Positions 15,248-24,933 of a DNA stretch of 64,000 bases are shown here, piece by piece; the stretch's first letter is position 1, and every line of letters begins with the position of its first letter. The DNA comes from Halopenitus persicus. GTDB lineage: Archaea; Halobacteriota; Halobacteria; Halobacteriales; Haloferacaceae. The DNA is taken from NCBI RefSeq assembly GCF_900107205.1, contig NZ_FNPC01000001.1, positions 31,213 to 95,212 on the forward strand, given 5' to 3'. Both the position numbers and the translations under genes were made by a program. The notes beneath the pieces are model-generated. The model did not search any database. It had not been told where the DNA came from and saw only the letters and a program-made list of their open reading frames with translations.

Positions 15248-16711
15248 ATGACCATCCGCGAGTTCGGCGACGTCCGTCTGCGGCAGGTTCGCGAGAACGT
15301 CTGGGAGATCCCGAAGGCGGACGGGATGAACGTCCCGGCCCGCGTGTTCGCCTCCGAGTCCCTCCTCGAGGAGATCGGCGAGGACGACACGCTCACCCAG
15401 CTCCGGAACGCCACCCACCTCCCGGGAATGACGAAGTACGCGCTCTGTATGCCCGACGGCCACCAGGGCTACGGGTTCCCGGTCGGCGGCGTCGGCGCCA
15501 TCGACGCCGAGGAGGGGTGTATCTCGCCCGGAGCGATCGGCTACGACATAAATTGCGGCGTCAGGATGGTAAAAACAAATCTCGAATACGACGACGTTCG
15601 GGGCCGCGAGGAGGAGCTCGTCGACGCCCTCTTCGACCGGATCCCTTCCGGGCTCGGCGGCGGCGGGATCGTCGAGGGCGACAGCGACACGGTCGAGGCG
15701 ATCCTCGAGCACGGCGTCGAGTGGGCGGTCGACGCGGGATACGGCGTCGAGACGGACCTCGCGCGGTGCGAGGACGAGGGTCGCCGTCCCGACGCGCGTC
15801 CGGAGTTCGTTCCGCAGAAGGCCAAGGACCGCGGCCGCAACCAGATCGGATCGCTCGGCTCCGGCAACCACTTCCTCGAGGTCCAGCGCGTGACGGACGT
15901 CTTCCGCGAGGACGTGGCCGACGCCTACGGGCTCGAGCCGGGGCAGATCGTCGTCCTGATCCACTGCGGTTCGCGGGGACTCGGCCACCAGACGTGCACC
16001 GACTACCTGCGGGAGATCGAGCAGCGCCACGGGGACCTCCTGGAGGAGCTCCCGGACAAGGAGCTGGCGGCGGCGCCCGCCGGGTCCGAACTCGCCCACG
16101 AGTATTACGGCGCGATGTGTGCGGCGATCAACTACGCGTGGGTCAACCGGCAGCTCATCACCCACCGAACGCGGACGGTGTTCGGCGACGTCTTCGACGC
16201 CGACCCGATCGACGACCTCGGAATGGAACTGCTCTACGACGTCGCCCACAACATCGCAAAGCGGGAGACGCACGTCGTCGACGGCGAGGAGCGTGACCTC
16301 TACGTGCACCGGAAGGGCGCGACGCGGGCGTTCCCCGCCGGCCGCGAGGAGGTCCCGGAGGTCTACCGCGACGTCGGCCAGCCGGTCATCATCCCGGGGA
16401 GCATGGGCGCCGGGTCGTACGTCCTCCGCGGCGGCGAGAACTCCCTCGACGTCTCCTTCGGATCCACCGCCCACGGCGCCGGACGGTTGATGAGCCGCAC
16501 CCAGGCCAAACGCGACTTCTGGGGCGGCGACGTGCAGGACGATCTCGAGGAGCAGGAGCAGATATACGTGAAGGCCCAGAGCGGAGCGACGATCGCCGAG
16601 GAGGCCCCCGGCGTTTATAAGGACGTGGACGAGGTCGTCCGCGTCAGCGACGCGTTGGGGATCGGCGACACCGTCGCCCGGACGTTCCCCGTCTGCAACA
16701 TCAAGGGGTAG
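15248..16711 (+). CDS. rtcB: RNA-splicing ligase RtcB
   Basis: RtcB joins 2',3'-cyclic phosphate and 5'-OH RNA ends with GTP and Mn2+, sealing spliced tRNA halves. The 487-residue protein shows the family blocks CMPDGHQGYGFPVGGV, GYDINCGVRM, GSLGSGNHFLEVQ, HCGSRGLGHQ and TAHGAGR. These include the Cys and His ligands for manganese and the catalytic His region, and no intein is present. ATG 15248 starts MTIREFGDVRLRQ, the normal N-terminus; the longer frame is not needed. Its activator archease is at 12917-13360. The Mn-liganding residues all appear intact, so the enzyme should be active. Confidence 0.96.
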   Translation: MTIREFGDVRLRQVRENVWEIPKADGMNVPARVFASESLLEEIGEDDTLTQLRNATHLPGMTKYALCMPDGHQGYGFPVGGVGAIDAEEGCISPGAIGYDINCGVRMVKTNLEYDDVRGREEELVDALFDRIPSGLGGGGIVEGDSDTVEAILEHGVEWAVDAGYGVETDLARCEDEGRRPDARPEFVPQKAKDRGRNQIGSLGSGNHFLEVQRVTDVFREDVADAYGLEPGQIVVLIHCGSRGLGHQTCTDYLREIEQRHGDLLEELPDKELAAAPAGSELAHEYYGAMCAAINYAWVNRQLITHRTRTVFGDVFDADPIDDLGMELLYDVAHNIAKRETHVVDGEERDLYVHRKGATRAFPAGREEVPEVYRDVGQPVIIPGSMGAGSYVLRGGENSLDVSFGSTAHGAGRLMSRTQAKRDFWGGDVQDDLEEQEQIYVKAQSGATIAEEAPGVYKDVDEVVRVSDALGIGDTVARTFPVCNIKG

Positions 16712-16818
16712 GCCGGGAGTTCGGCCGGATCCGGTATTTAAGTTGAAGTTGGGTTCTTAAAAGGCAACATCCGGATCCGTCTCACGGGCCGGCTTTCCCG
16801 TCGCTCCCGATACCGGAC

Positions 16819-17430
16819 TCATCCCCAGAATCCGCCCGATCCGCCGTCGGGGCCCGACGGCCCGGCCGGCCCGCGGGGGCGGTCCGGCTCCCGACCGAGG
16901 TTGAGCCGGATCCGCTCCCCGTCCGTGCCGCTTCGCGGATCGACCTCCCGGCCGTCCTCGAAGCGAACGAACGAGAGGTAAAAGGGCTCGCCACAGCCGA
17001 CGTCGTCGTGTTCGGCATCGCCGGTGTCGGTGGCGTCGGTGCTGGTGGCGTCGGTGCCGGTGGCGGTGGCGTCGGCAGCGTCGGTGTCGGCGGCGTCGGA
17101 GTTTCCGTCGACGCTTTCGGACGTCAGCTCGGCCCTCTCCGGCGCCCAGGTCACGCCGTCACTTTCCCCACACACGAACCGGACGCCGTCCGGGTCCGAC
17201 GACTCCCGGCGCTCCGTCGCTTTCTCTGCAGCCGCGTCCTCCGCAGCCGCGTCCTCCTCGGCCGATCCTGTCGCAGCCGATCCGGCGTCATCGAAGACGA
17301 CCTCCGGAGCGGCGTACGTCCATCCCTCGAGGGGATACGGCGTGACGGCCTTGTCGTCGAGGTAGCCCTCCCGCTCGACCGCGACGAGGGTCTCACAGTG
17401 CGGACAGTAGTACGTGACCGGGTAGCCCAT
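16819..17430 (-). CDS. Zinc-ribbon-like hypothetical protein with Asp/Thr/Ala linker
   Basis: I do not recognise a named family. The N-terminus reads MGYPVTYYCPHCETLVAVERE, a CxxC pair like half a zinc ribbon, and CGES and CGEPFYLSFVRF lie further on and could complete the metal site. Between them is a low-complexity run of Ala/Asp/Thr (about residues 110-150), encoded by a GGTGTCGGTGGCGTC-type DNA repeat at about 17025-17105. The C-terminus is Gly/Pro-rich. ATG 17430 is chosen because the codons before it encode a Pro-rich stretch without conserved features. It may be a nucleic-acid-binding or scaffold protein; this is a guess. Confidence 0.6.
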   Translation of the reverse strand: MGYPVTYYCPHCETLVAVEREGYLDDKAVTPYPLEGWTYAAPEVVFDDAGSAATGSAEEDAAAEDAAAEKATERRESSDPDGVRFVCGESDGVTWAPERAELTSESVDGNSDAADTDAADATATGTDATSTDATDTGDAEHDDVGCGEPFYLSFVRFEDGREVDPRSGTDGERIRLNLGREPDRPRGPAGPSGPDGGSGGFWG

Positions 17431-17581
17431 CGGTCGATCGAACGGTCCGGAGCGGGAAATCGCCATCGGCGGCGGGGGATCGGACGGCAAGCCGGCGGCT
17501 CGGGACCGCCATGCCGTGGATCGAACCGATATATAGCGATCTTATAAACCTACTTTCACGTGTCGAACCCCGGATCGATCG

Positions 17582-18304
17582 ATGGCCGCAGAACCCGAGC
17601 GGCGGTTCGACGACCGGATCGTGTCGCGGACGGAGACGTATCTCGACCGGATCGACGAGTGCGTTCGCCTGCTGTCGGATCTCGTCGACGCCTACGTCGA
17701 CGGCGGTGCCGATGACCCGACGGTCCGGGATCTCGTCGACGCGATCACGACCCGCGAGAGCGACTGCGACCGTCTCAAGCGGGACATCTCGGCACAGATC
17801 ACGAACGCCGACGCCCGGGATATCGGGCTGCGGAACGCCCGGATCCACCTCAACTCGCCGCACGTGCTCGATCTCTATCAGCGACTCGACGAGATACCGA
17901 ACGCGATCGAGCGTCTCGCCGAGGAGCTGGTCACGATCGCGCCACCCCGGGAGGCCGCCACCTTCGACCGCTACGCCGAGATGGCGCGGTGTGCCGAGCG
18001 GGCGATGGATGCGCTCGCCGACGCGGTTGCGTGCTACGTACGACTGTTGCGCTCCCCGTCGCGGTCGGACTCGGTCGCCGCGGAGATCGCCACGGTGCGG
18101 GGTGCCGAAAGCTCGGTCGACGAGCTCCGGAACGCGGTGATCGAGACCGCGTTCGCCGACGATGTGATCCACGGCGCGTTCGTCTCCCGGACCTTCGCAC
18201 TCCGCTTCGACGAGGTTCTCGACGCGATGGAGGACGTGACCGACACGCTCGTGGTGGCCTCGAGCACGGAGTCGTGGATCACGACGGAACCGAGCGATCG
18301 CTGA
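17582..18304 (+). CDS. PhoU-like DUF47 family protein
   Basis: The 240-residue all-helical protein fits the DUF47/PhoU-like family: an N-terminal ERRFDDRIVSRTETYLDRIDECVRLL helix, ITTRESDCDRLKRDI with acidic metal-site residues, and a helix ending DEIPNAIERLAEEL. Members often sit beside phosphate permeases of the Pit type and are thought to regulate them. No transporter gene is adjacent here, so the partner is elsewhere or the role differs. A TATATAG/CTTATAAACC stretch precedes the ATG by 20-50 nt. Confidence 0.8.
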   Translation: MAAEPERRFDDRIVSRTETYLDRIDECVRLLSDLVDAYVDGGADDPTVRDLVDAITTRESDCDRLKRDISAQITNADARDIGLRNARIHLNSPHVLDLYQRLDEIPNAIERLAEELVTIAPPREAATFDRYAEMARCAERAMDALADAVACYVRLLRSPSRSDSVAAEIATVRGAESSVDELRNAVIETAFADDVIHGAFVSRTFALRFDEVLDAMEDVTDTLVVASSTESWITTEPSDR

Positions 18305-18371
18305 CGACGTCCGCTGGGAGTATGGTATATGGTCACAATCCTTAATGTGCGGACCCACGAGTGGCAGTACG

Positions 18372-19361
18372 ATGGAGTACACGACGCTCGGCGACACGGG
18401 AATGGAGGTCAGCCGGATCTGTCTCGGCTGTATGAGCTTCGGATCGAGCGACTGGCGCGAGTGGGTCCTCGACGAGGCGGAGAGCCGGCCGATCATCGAA
18501 CGGGCGATCGATCTCGGCATCAACTTCTTCGATACCGCCAACGTCTACTCGAACGGCGAGTCCGAACGCGTCCTCGGGAACGCGTTGGAGGAATACGACC
18601 GCGACGGGCAGGTGGTGGCCACGAAGGTCTACGGGGAGATGGACGAAACGAATCCCAACGCCGGCGGGCTCTCGCGCAAGGCGATCGAACAGGAGCTGTC
18701 GAACAGCCTCGACCGCCTCGGGATGGACACGATCGACCTCTATCAGACGCATCGGTGGGATTACGACGCGCCGATCGACGAGACCCTCCGGGCGCTCGAC
18801 GACGCCGTTCGCCGGAACCAGGTCCGCTACATCGGCACCTCCTCGCAGTGGGCCCATCAGTTCTCGCGGGCCCTCCACACGAGCGACGAGCTCGGATTGG
18901 AGCGGTTCCAAACGATGCAGAACCACTACAACCTCGCCTACCGCGAGGAGGAACGCGAGATGCTACCCCTCTGTGACCGCGAGGGGATCGGCGTCATCCC
19001 GTGGAGCCCGCTCGCGCGCGGGTTCCTCACCCGCCCCCACGAGGAGTTCCTCGAGACGACCCGCGGCAAGTACATGAACGACGGCCGGTTCGCCGATCGG
19101 ATCGACACCTATCGCGCCAACGGCGGCGACGAGATCAACGACCGCGTCGCGGAGCTCGCGGCCGAGAAGGGCGTCACGATGGCGCAGATCGCGCTCGCGT
19201 GGCTCCTCCACCAGGAGCCGGTCGACGCGCCCATCGTCGGAACGACGAGCGTCGATCACTTGGAGGACGCCGTCGAGGCGCTCGACATCGACCTCTCGAA
19301 GAGCGACCGTGCCTATCTCGAGGAGCCGTACGGACCGGTCGCCGTGAACGGCCACGAGTAG
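18372..19361 (+). CDS. Aldo/keto reductase
   Basis: A 329-residue TIM-barrel NADPH-dependent oxidoreductase. The catalytic tetrad is complete: Asp54 and Tyr59 in NFFDTANVYSNGESE, Lys85 in VVATKVYG and His127 in DLYQTHRWD. It belongs to the Kvbeta/YajO-like subgroup, which reduces varied carbonyls; the natural substrate is unknown. I chose ATG 18372 because it gives the canonical MEYTTLGDTGMEVSRICLG start and a CCTTAATG box lies about 30 nt before it. It is a single gene, convergent with the GDT1-type transporter. Confidence 0.92.
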   Translation: MEYTTLGDTGMEVSRICLGCMSFGSSDWREWVLDEAESRPIIERAIDLGINFFDTANVYSNGESERVLGNALEEYDRDGQVVATKVYGEMDETNPNAGGLSRKAIEQELSNSLDRLGMDTIDLYQTHRWDYDAPIDETLRALDDAVRRNQVRYIGTSSQWAHQFSRALHTSDELGLERFQTMQNHYNLAYREEEREMLPLCDREGIGVIPWSPLARGFLTRPHEEFLETTRGKYMNDGRFADRIDTYRANGGDEINDRVAELAAEKGVTMAQIALAWLLHQEPVDAPIVGTTSVDHLEDAVEALDIDLSKSDRAYLEEPYGPVAVNGHE

Positions 19362-19397
19362 GGGCCAGGTCCCGACCGACGGGTCACGTGATCGGCA

Positions 19398-20231
19398 TCA
19401 GACGAGCGCGAGGATCGCCGCCGCGACCGCCTCGATGGCGGTGTCCCAGACCGAGACGCCGGTCACGATCGCCTGTAGCGTGTCGATCCCGAAGAACGCG
19501 AAGGCGGCCCCCGCCAGATGGTGTGCCGTCCGGAGGTCGAACCGGTTCGCGAACCGGAAGAACACGAACGCGTTCACGAGGCTGACCGGGATGATGGCCG
19601 CCATCTCGCCCGCCCAGATGGCCGCCGGGAACGCGGGATACTGGGCGGCCAACCCGATCGTGACGAGCTGGGTCTTGTCCCCGAACTCGCCGAACGCCAT
19701 CAGCGCGAAGATCGGGAGGAACCCCCCGAGTGCGTTGGGAACCCGCCATCCGAGATAGGGAACGCGAACCTCGAGCTCCCCGTCGAGCATGCTCGTTCCG
19801 CCGTCGTCGTCCGGCAGCGAGGCGTCCTCGTCCGGCAGCGAGGCGTCATCGCCGACGGTCGACCCGTCCTCCCCGCTCGTGACGCCGCCGGATCCGTCAC
19901 CCGTGACGCCGTCCTCCCCGCTCGTGATGTCCGATCCGCCGTCAGTCCGCGTCCGCGGCGGCGCCGACCGCAGCAACGCGACGGCGAAGAACAGGAACAA
20001 CAGCCCCGTGAGAAGGTCGAGGTAGACGCCCGGGAGGACCCGCTGCACGTAGTTCCCGAAGGCGATCTCCAGGACCGTCCAGCCGGCGAAGGCGCTCCCG
20101 GCGGCGGCAACGACCAGCAGGGGGTTGTAGCGCGTCGACAGCCCGGCGATGATGAACTGGACCTTCTCGCCCGGCAGCACCGCGAGCTGGGCGAGGAAGG
20201 CGATCACGGCGACGTCCATCCAGGTCGTCAT
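19398..20231 (-). CDS. GDT1/TMEM165 (UPF0016) family cation transporter, asymmetric motifs
   Basis: The protein has two hydrophobic halves of three helices each joined by an acidic linker. The second half carries the family signature FGEFGDKTQ. The first half has LPGEKVQ at the equivalent place, so the leading Glu is lost and Asp is replaced by Glu. Relatives in yeast, humans and bacteria exchange Mn2+ or Ca2+ for protons across membranes. The linker contains short repeats (DASLPD and SGEDG) and is probably disordered. An inverted repeat TTAGAC-AC-GTCTAA lies 43-56 bp before the ATG, suggesting metal-dependent repression; that is inference. Confidence 0.85.
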   Translation of the reverse strand: MTTWMDVAVIAFLAQLAVLPGEKVQFIIAGLSTRYNPLLVVAAAGSAFAGWTVLEIAFGNYVQRVLPGVYLDLLTGLLFLFFAVALLRSAPPRTRTDGGSDITSGEDGVTGDGSGGVTSGEDGSTVGDDASLPDEDASLPDDDGGTSMLDGELEVRVPYLGWRVPNALGGFLPIFALMAFGEFGDKTQLVTIGLAAQYPAFPAAIWAGEMAAIIPVSLVNAFVFFRFANRFDLRTAHHLAGAAFAFFGIDTLQAIVTGVSVWDTAIEAVAAAILALV

Positions 20232-20267
20232 ACGGCAGCACTCCCGGCGGGTTCGATCCGCATTCGG

Positions 20268-20287
20268 AGAAAATTAGACACGTCTAA
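20268..20287 (-). promoter_or_regulatory. Promoter with operator-like inverted repeat of the GDT1-type gene
   Basis: TTAGAC-AC-GTCTAA (20274-20287) is an inverted repeat with 6-bp arms. It overlaps the most AT-rich stretch upstream of the gene (TAATTTTC on the minus strand), the likely TATA box. The TTAG...CTAA arms resemble binding sites of DtxR/IdeR/MntR-type metal regulators, known in haloarchaea as SirR and Idr proteins. Confidence 0.5.
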
Positions 20288-20357
20288 CAGTTATGTTCTA
20301 CGCATCGTCGTTCGCGATGGAGAACGGGCACCCGTCGAGGACGGCCCGACCGCGACC

Positions 20358-22627
<2,270 letters not shown>

Positions 22628-22631
<4 letters not shown>

Positions 22632-22873
22632 TTGGCCACCTCGATGGTCAAAACGCCGTTGTTCACGGTCGCGTCGGCGGCCGGACCGGGCAGCTCGATC
22701 TCGGTCTCGGCGTCGACGTCGTCGCGGTCGACGACGACGATCGCCGTCTCGCCGACGGTGTCGACGGAGACGAGTTCGTCGTCGACGCCGAGGTCGGCGG
22801 CGATGACCCATCGGTTCGGGTACTCGTAGCGGCGAAGAACGGGCTCGCCGTCGGTGATCTGGGTGAGATTCAT
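22628..22873 (-). CDS. Small Hsp20-like (Hsp5-type) protein
   Basis: An 81-residue protein. The last part, [23 protein letters not shown], has the shape of the Hsp20/alpha-crystallin C-terminal strands (compare the usual NGVL-x-[IV] motif). The N-terminal arm is reduced to about 30 residues. Haloarchaea carry a heat-inducible hsp5 gene upstream of a cdc48 paralogue, and this gene has the same position. Its stop overlaps the cdc48 start (ATGA). Promoter features include a strong TATA box and a CTAAC-N5-GTTAG palindrome. It is likely a small chaperone or Cdc48 cofactor; the function is not proven. Confidence 0.75.
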
Positions 22874-23177
22874 TTCGATCCTAACTCCAAGTTAGGTGGT
22901 TACATATATAAACTTGTCGCCAATTGATCGCGTGAAGGCGTCGGGTATCGGATCGGGAGTGTGATTGCGGTTCGGATCCGGTCGGCGTCCGGGCGATCCC
23001 GATCGGCGTCCGTCGATCGCGTCGCGATTCGGATCCGCGTCCGTCGGCGTCCGGGCGGTTCCGATCGGCGTCCATCGGCGTCCGGGTGGTTCCGATCCGT
23101 GTTCGTCGGTGACCGTGTGGCTGCGTCGATGAGACCGCGACACGACGGTTTTTGTCCCCGCGCGCGGAAGAGCAGGT
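22874..23177. repeat. Divergent intergenic region with repeated GGCGTCCG units
   Basis: After the promoter (22880-22913), the rest of this 304-bp gap holds irregular copies of GGCGTCCGGGCGGTTCCGATC-like segments between about 22975 and 23110. I see no credible gene in it. AT content is low except for the promoter. GACGGTTTTTGTCC near 23150 may serve as the promoter of the following hydrolase gene. Confidence 0.6.
22880..22913 (-). promoter_or_regulatory. Heat-shock-type promoter: TATA box plus CTAAC-N5-GTTAG palindrome
   Basis: On the minus strand a GTTTATATATG TATA box (22903-22913) is followed by the perfect inverted repeat CCTAAC-TTGGA-GTTAGG (22880-22896). The repeat covers the region from about -16 to +1 relative to the expected transcript start near 22881. 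A repressor bound there would block polymerase. Confidence 0.75.
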
Positions 23178-23963
23178 ATGGAGCACGTCACGCACCACGG
23201 CCGCCGGATCGCCTATCGCGTTTCGAAGGGGGACGGGGATGGACCGGCGACCCTGTTCGTTCACGGCAGCGGCGGCACCCACGCCATCTGGAAGGCCCAG
23301 GCTCGGCTCCGGGACACGGCTCCCGTCGTCTCGGTCGACCTGTCCGGCCACGGCGAAAGCGACGACGTCGACGCCGAGCCCGGCCCGGAGACGCTCGCCG
23401 CCTACGCCGACGACGTCGTCGCGGTCGCCGAGGAGACGGACGCGACGGTGCTCTGCGGGAACTCGCTCGGCGGTGCCGTCGCACAGTGGGTCGCGCTCGA
23501 GCGCGACTACGCGGACCGGCTCGAGGGACTCGTGCTCCAGGGAACCGGGGCGAAGCTCGCGGTCCTGCAGGACCTCCGGGAGTGGCTCGCCGACGACTTC
23601 GAGCGAGCGATCGAGTTCCTCCACGGCGCGGATCGGGTCTTCCACGACGCCCCGCCCGAGTACGTCGAGCTCTCGATGGACGCGATGCGGCGGACCGGCC
23701 GGGCGGTCGTCGAACGCGACTTCCTGACGTGTCACCGGTTCGACGTTCGTGACCGCGTCTCGGCGATCGACGTCCCCACGCTGGCGGTCGCCGGCGAACA
23801 CGACGGGCTGACGCCTCCGCGGTACCACGAGTTCCTCGCGAGCGAGATCCCGGACTGCGAGCGGGCCGTCATCGAGGACGCCGCACACCTCGCGATGATC
23901 GAACAGCCCGAAGCGTTCAACGCCCTACTGCGCGAGTTTCTCGGTCGGATCGCGAGCGAGTGA
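23178..23963 (+). CDS. Alpha/beta-fold hydrolase
   Basis: A 261-residue single-domain hydrolase. The oxyanion-hole region LFVHGSGGTHAIW is at 26-39, and the nucleophile elbow CGNSLGGA has Ser96. A likely acid is the Asp in VAGEHDGLTPP, and the catalytic His lies in EDAAHLAMIEQP near residue 240, followed by the usual FNALLREFL ending. The family covers esterases, lipases, C-C hydrolases and haloperoxidase-like enzymes, and the substrate is not evident. It stands alone between the divergent cdc48 operon and the convergent LSm/L37e pair. Confidence 0.88.
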   Translation: MEHVTHHGRRIAYRVSKGDGDGPATLFVHGSGGTHAIWKAQARLRDTAPVVSVDLSGHGESDDVDAEPGPETLAAYADDVVAVAEETDATVLCGNSLGGAVAQWVALERDYADRLEGLVLQGTGAKLAVLQDLREWLADDFERAIEFLHGADRVFHDAPPEYVELSMDAMRRTGRAVVERDFLTCHRFDVRDRVSAIDVPTLAVAGEHDGLTPPRYHEFLASEIPDCERAVIEDAAHLAMIEQPEAFNALLREFLGRIASE

Positions 23964-24095
23964 GACCATCGCTCGTGGCCGGCTATCCCGGCGTATGAGC
24001 CTCACACCGGTCGGTCACGAAGGACCGGTGAAACGTGAAACCGAGGAAGAGTCGTCGTCTCGGATCGCGTCGTCGTCTCGACGGTATCGGTCGAT

Positions 24096-24112
24096 TCCCG
24101 GCGACGCCGGGA
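24096..24112 (-). terminator. Hairpin just after the L37e stop
   Basis: TCCCGGC-GAC-GCCGGGA is a perfect 7-bp stem with a 3-nt loop, starting 2 nt beyond the L37e stop codon. No U-tract follows, so it may be an mRNA 3'-end stabiliser rather than a terminator. Confidence 0.4.
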
Positions 24113-24114
24113 GC

Positions 24115-24291
24115 TCAGTTGTCGCCGGACTTCGACTGCCAGGCGTACTCGCGGCGCTTGGCGGACTTGCCGAAGCCGCACGACGAGCAGCGCTCCTTCT
24201 TGAGGTGGTAGGACTTCTCGCCACAGCGGCGGCACTTCACGTGAACCGTCTTGTTCTTTTTCCCCTGGGAGGGCGTTCCGGCTCCGGTCAT
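24115..24291 (-). CDS. rpl37e: 50S ribosomal protein L37e
   Basis: A 58-residue zinc-ribbon ribosomal protein. The sequence starts [20 protein letters not shown] and has the C4 zinc site CRRCG...CSSCGFG with the conserved [10 protein letters not shown] basic end. I place the start at ATG 24291 because the L37e family begins there; the longer open frame runs through the LSm gene in another frame. The start overlaps the LSm stop by 4 nt, so translation is coupled. LSm-L37e is a common archaeal gene pair. Confidence 0.93.
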   Translation of the reverse strand: MTGAGTPSQGKKNKTVHVKCRRCGEKSYHLKKERCSSCGFGKSAKRREYAWQSKSGDN

Positions 24292-24524
24292 GCTTTGATG
24301 GTGACGACGTTGTCGCCGCGTATAATCGTTGTGTCTTCGACCGCGACGGCGAACTCCTCGTCGCCCTCGACGCGGTCGTCGGCGGACTCCTCGGGGGAGA
24401 TGACCAGGTTCATGTGCTGGTCGTATCCGGCGAGCAGGCCGTAATACGTGGTTCCGTCCTTGAGGTGGACGGTCACGGCCTCGTTCAGCGATGACTCCAG
24501 CACGTCGAGGGGTCGGCCACTCAT
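24288..24524 (-). CDS. lsm: Archaeal LSm (Sm-like) RNA-binding protein
   Basis: A 78-residue Sm-fold protein that forms a heptameric ring binding U-rich and small RNAs. Sm1 is seen as [36 protein letters not shown] and Sm2 as the closing [15 protein letters not shown] with the IRG motif. ATG 24524 follows a TTTAATA box by about 27 nt, so the mRNA is probably leaderless. It is co-transcribed with L37e, which begins inside its stop codon. Confidence 0.95.
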   Translation of the reverse strand: MSGRPLDVLESSLNEAVTVHLKDGTTYYGLLAGYDQHMNLVISPEESADDRVEGDEEFAVAVEDTTIIRGDNVVTIKA

Positions 24525-24637
24525 GGTTCGGATCGCCTCCCGTCGGACTATTAAACATACCGGGATGGAGACGCCCCGCGAGACGGGTCTCACGACCGTC
24601 TCCGGCGGAACGGCCCCTCGACATCGTCCGGTGCTAC

Positions 24638-24689
24638 CATCGGTCACCGTCATCGGTCACCGTCATCGGTCACCGTCATCGGTCACCGT
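24638..24689. repeat. Four perfect 13-bp tandem repeats
   Basis: CATCGGTCACCGT is repeated four times without change, then decays. It lies in the divergent spacer between LSm and the small ORF upstream of the YeiH-like gene. Each unit contains the near-palindrome CGGTCACCG. Confidence 0.9.
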
Positions 24690-24775
24690 CATCAGTTACG
24701 GACGTATCATCCGCCATCCGTGACGACCCGTCGGGATCAGCAGACTTTACCCGCCGACTCGGATAGCCGGACGTA

Positions 24776-24931
24776 ATGACGGACCGGGGATCGGCCACCG
24801 ACCGAATTCCGCGGCGATGGCGGCGGCTCAACCGTGGATGGCGACGGATCGACTGGAGGTGGCGGGCGATCCGCGCGTCGTTCCTCCCCGCCGGCGTCAT
24901 CGCCGCCTTCGACCTGCCGATCCCGTGGTGA
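24776..24931 (+). CDS. Putative 51-residue basic small protein upstream of the YeiH-like gene
   Basis: An open frame of 51 codons, starting MTDRGSATDRIPRRWRRLNR, rich in Arg and Trp and ending in a hydrophobic stretch (FLPAGVIAAFDLPIPW). An ACTTTACC box lies about 30 nt before its ATG, exactly where a leaderless start would be expected. Its TGA ends 2 nt before the YeiH-like ATG. No other promoter is evident for that gene, so this frame probably lies at the mRNA 5' end and may be a genuine small protein or leader peptide. The family is unknown to me. Confidence 0.55.
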   Translation: MTDRGSATDRIPRRWRRLNRGWRRIDWRWRAIRASFLPAGVIAAFDLPIPW

Positions 24932-24933
24932 GG

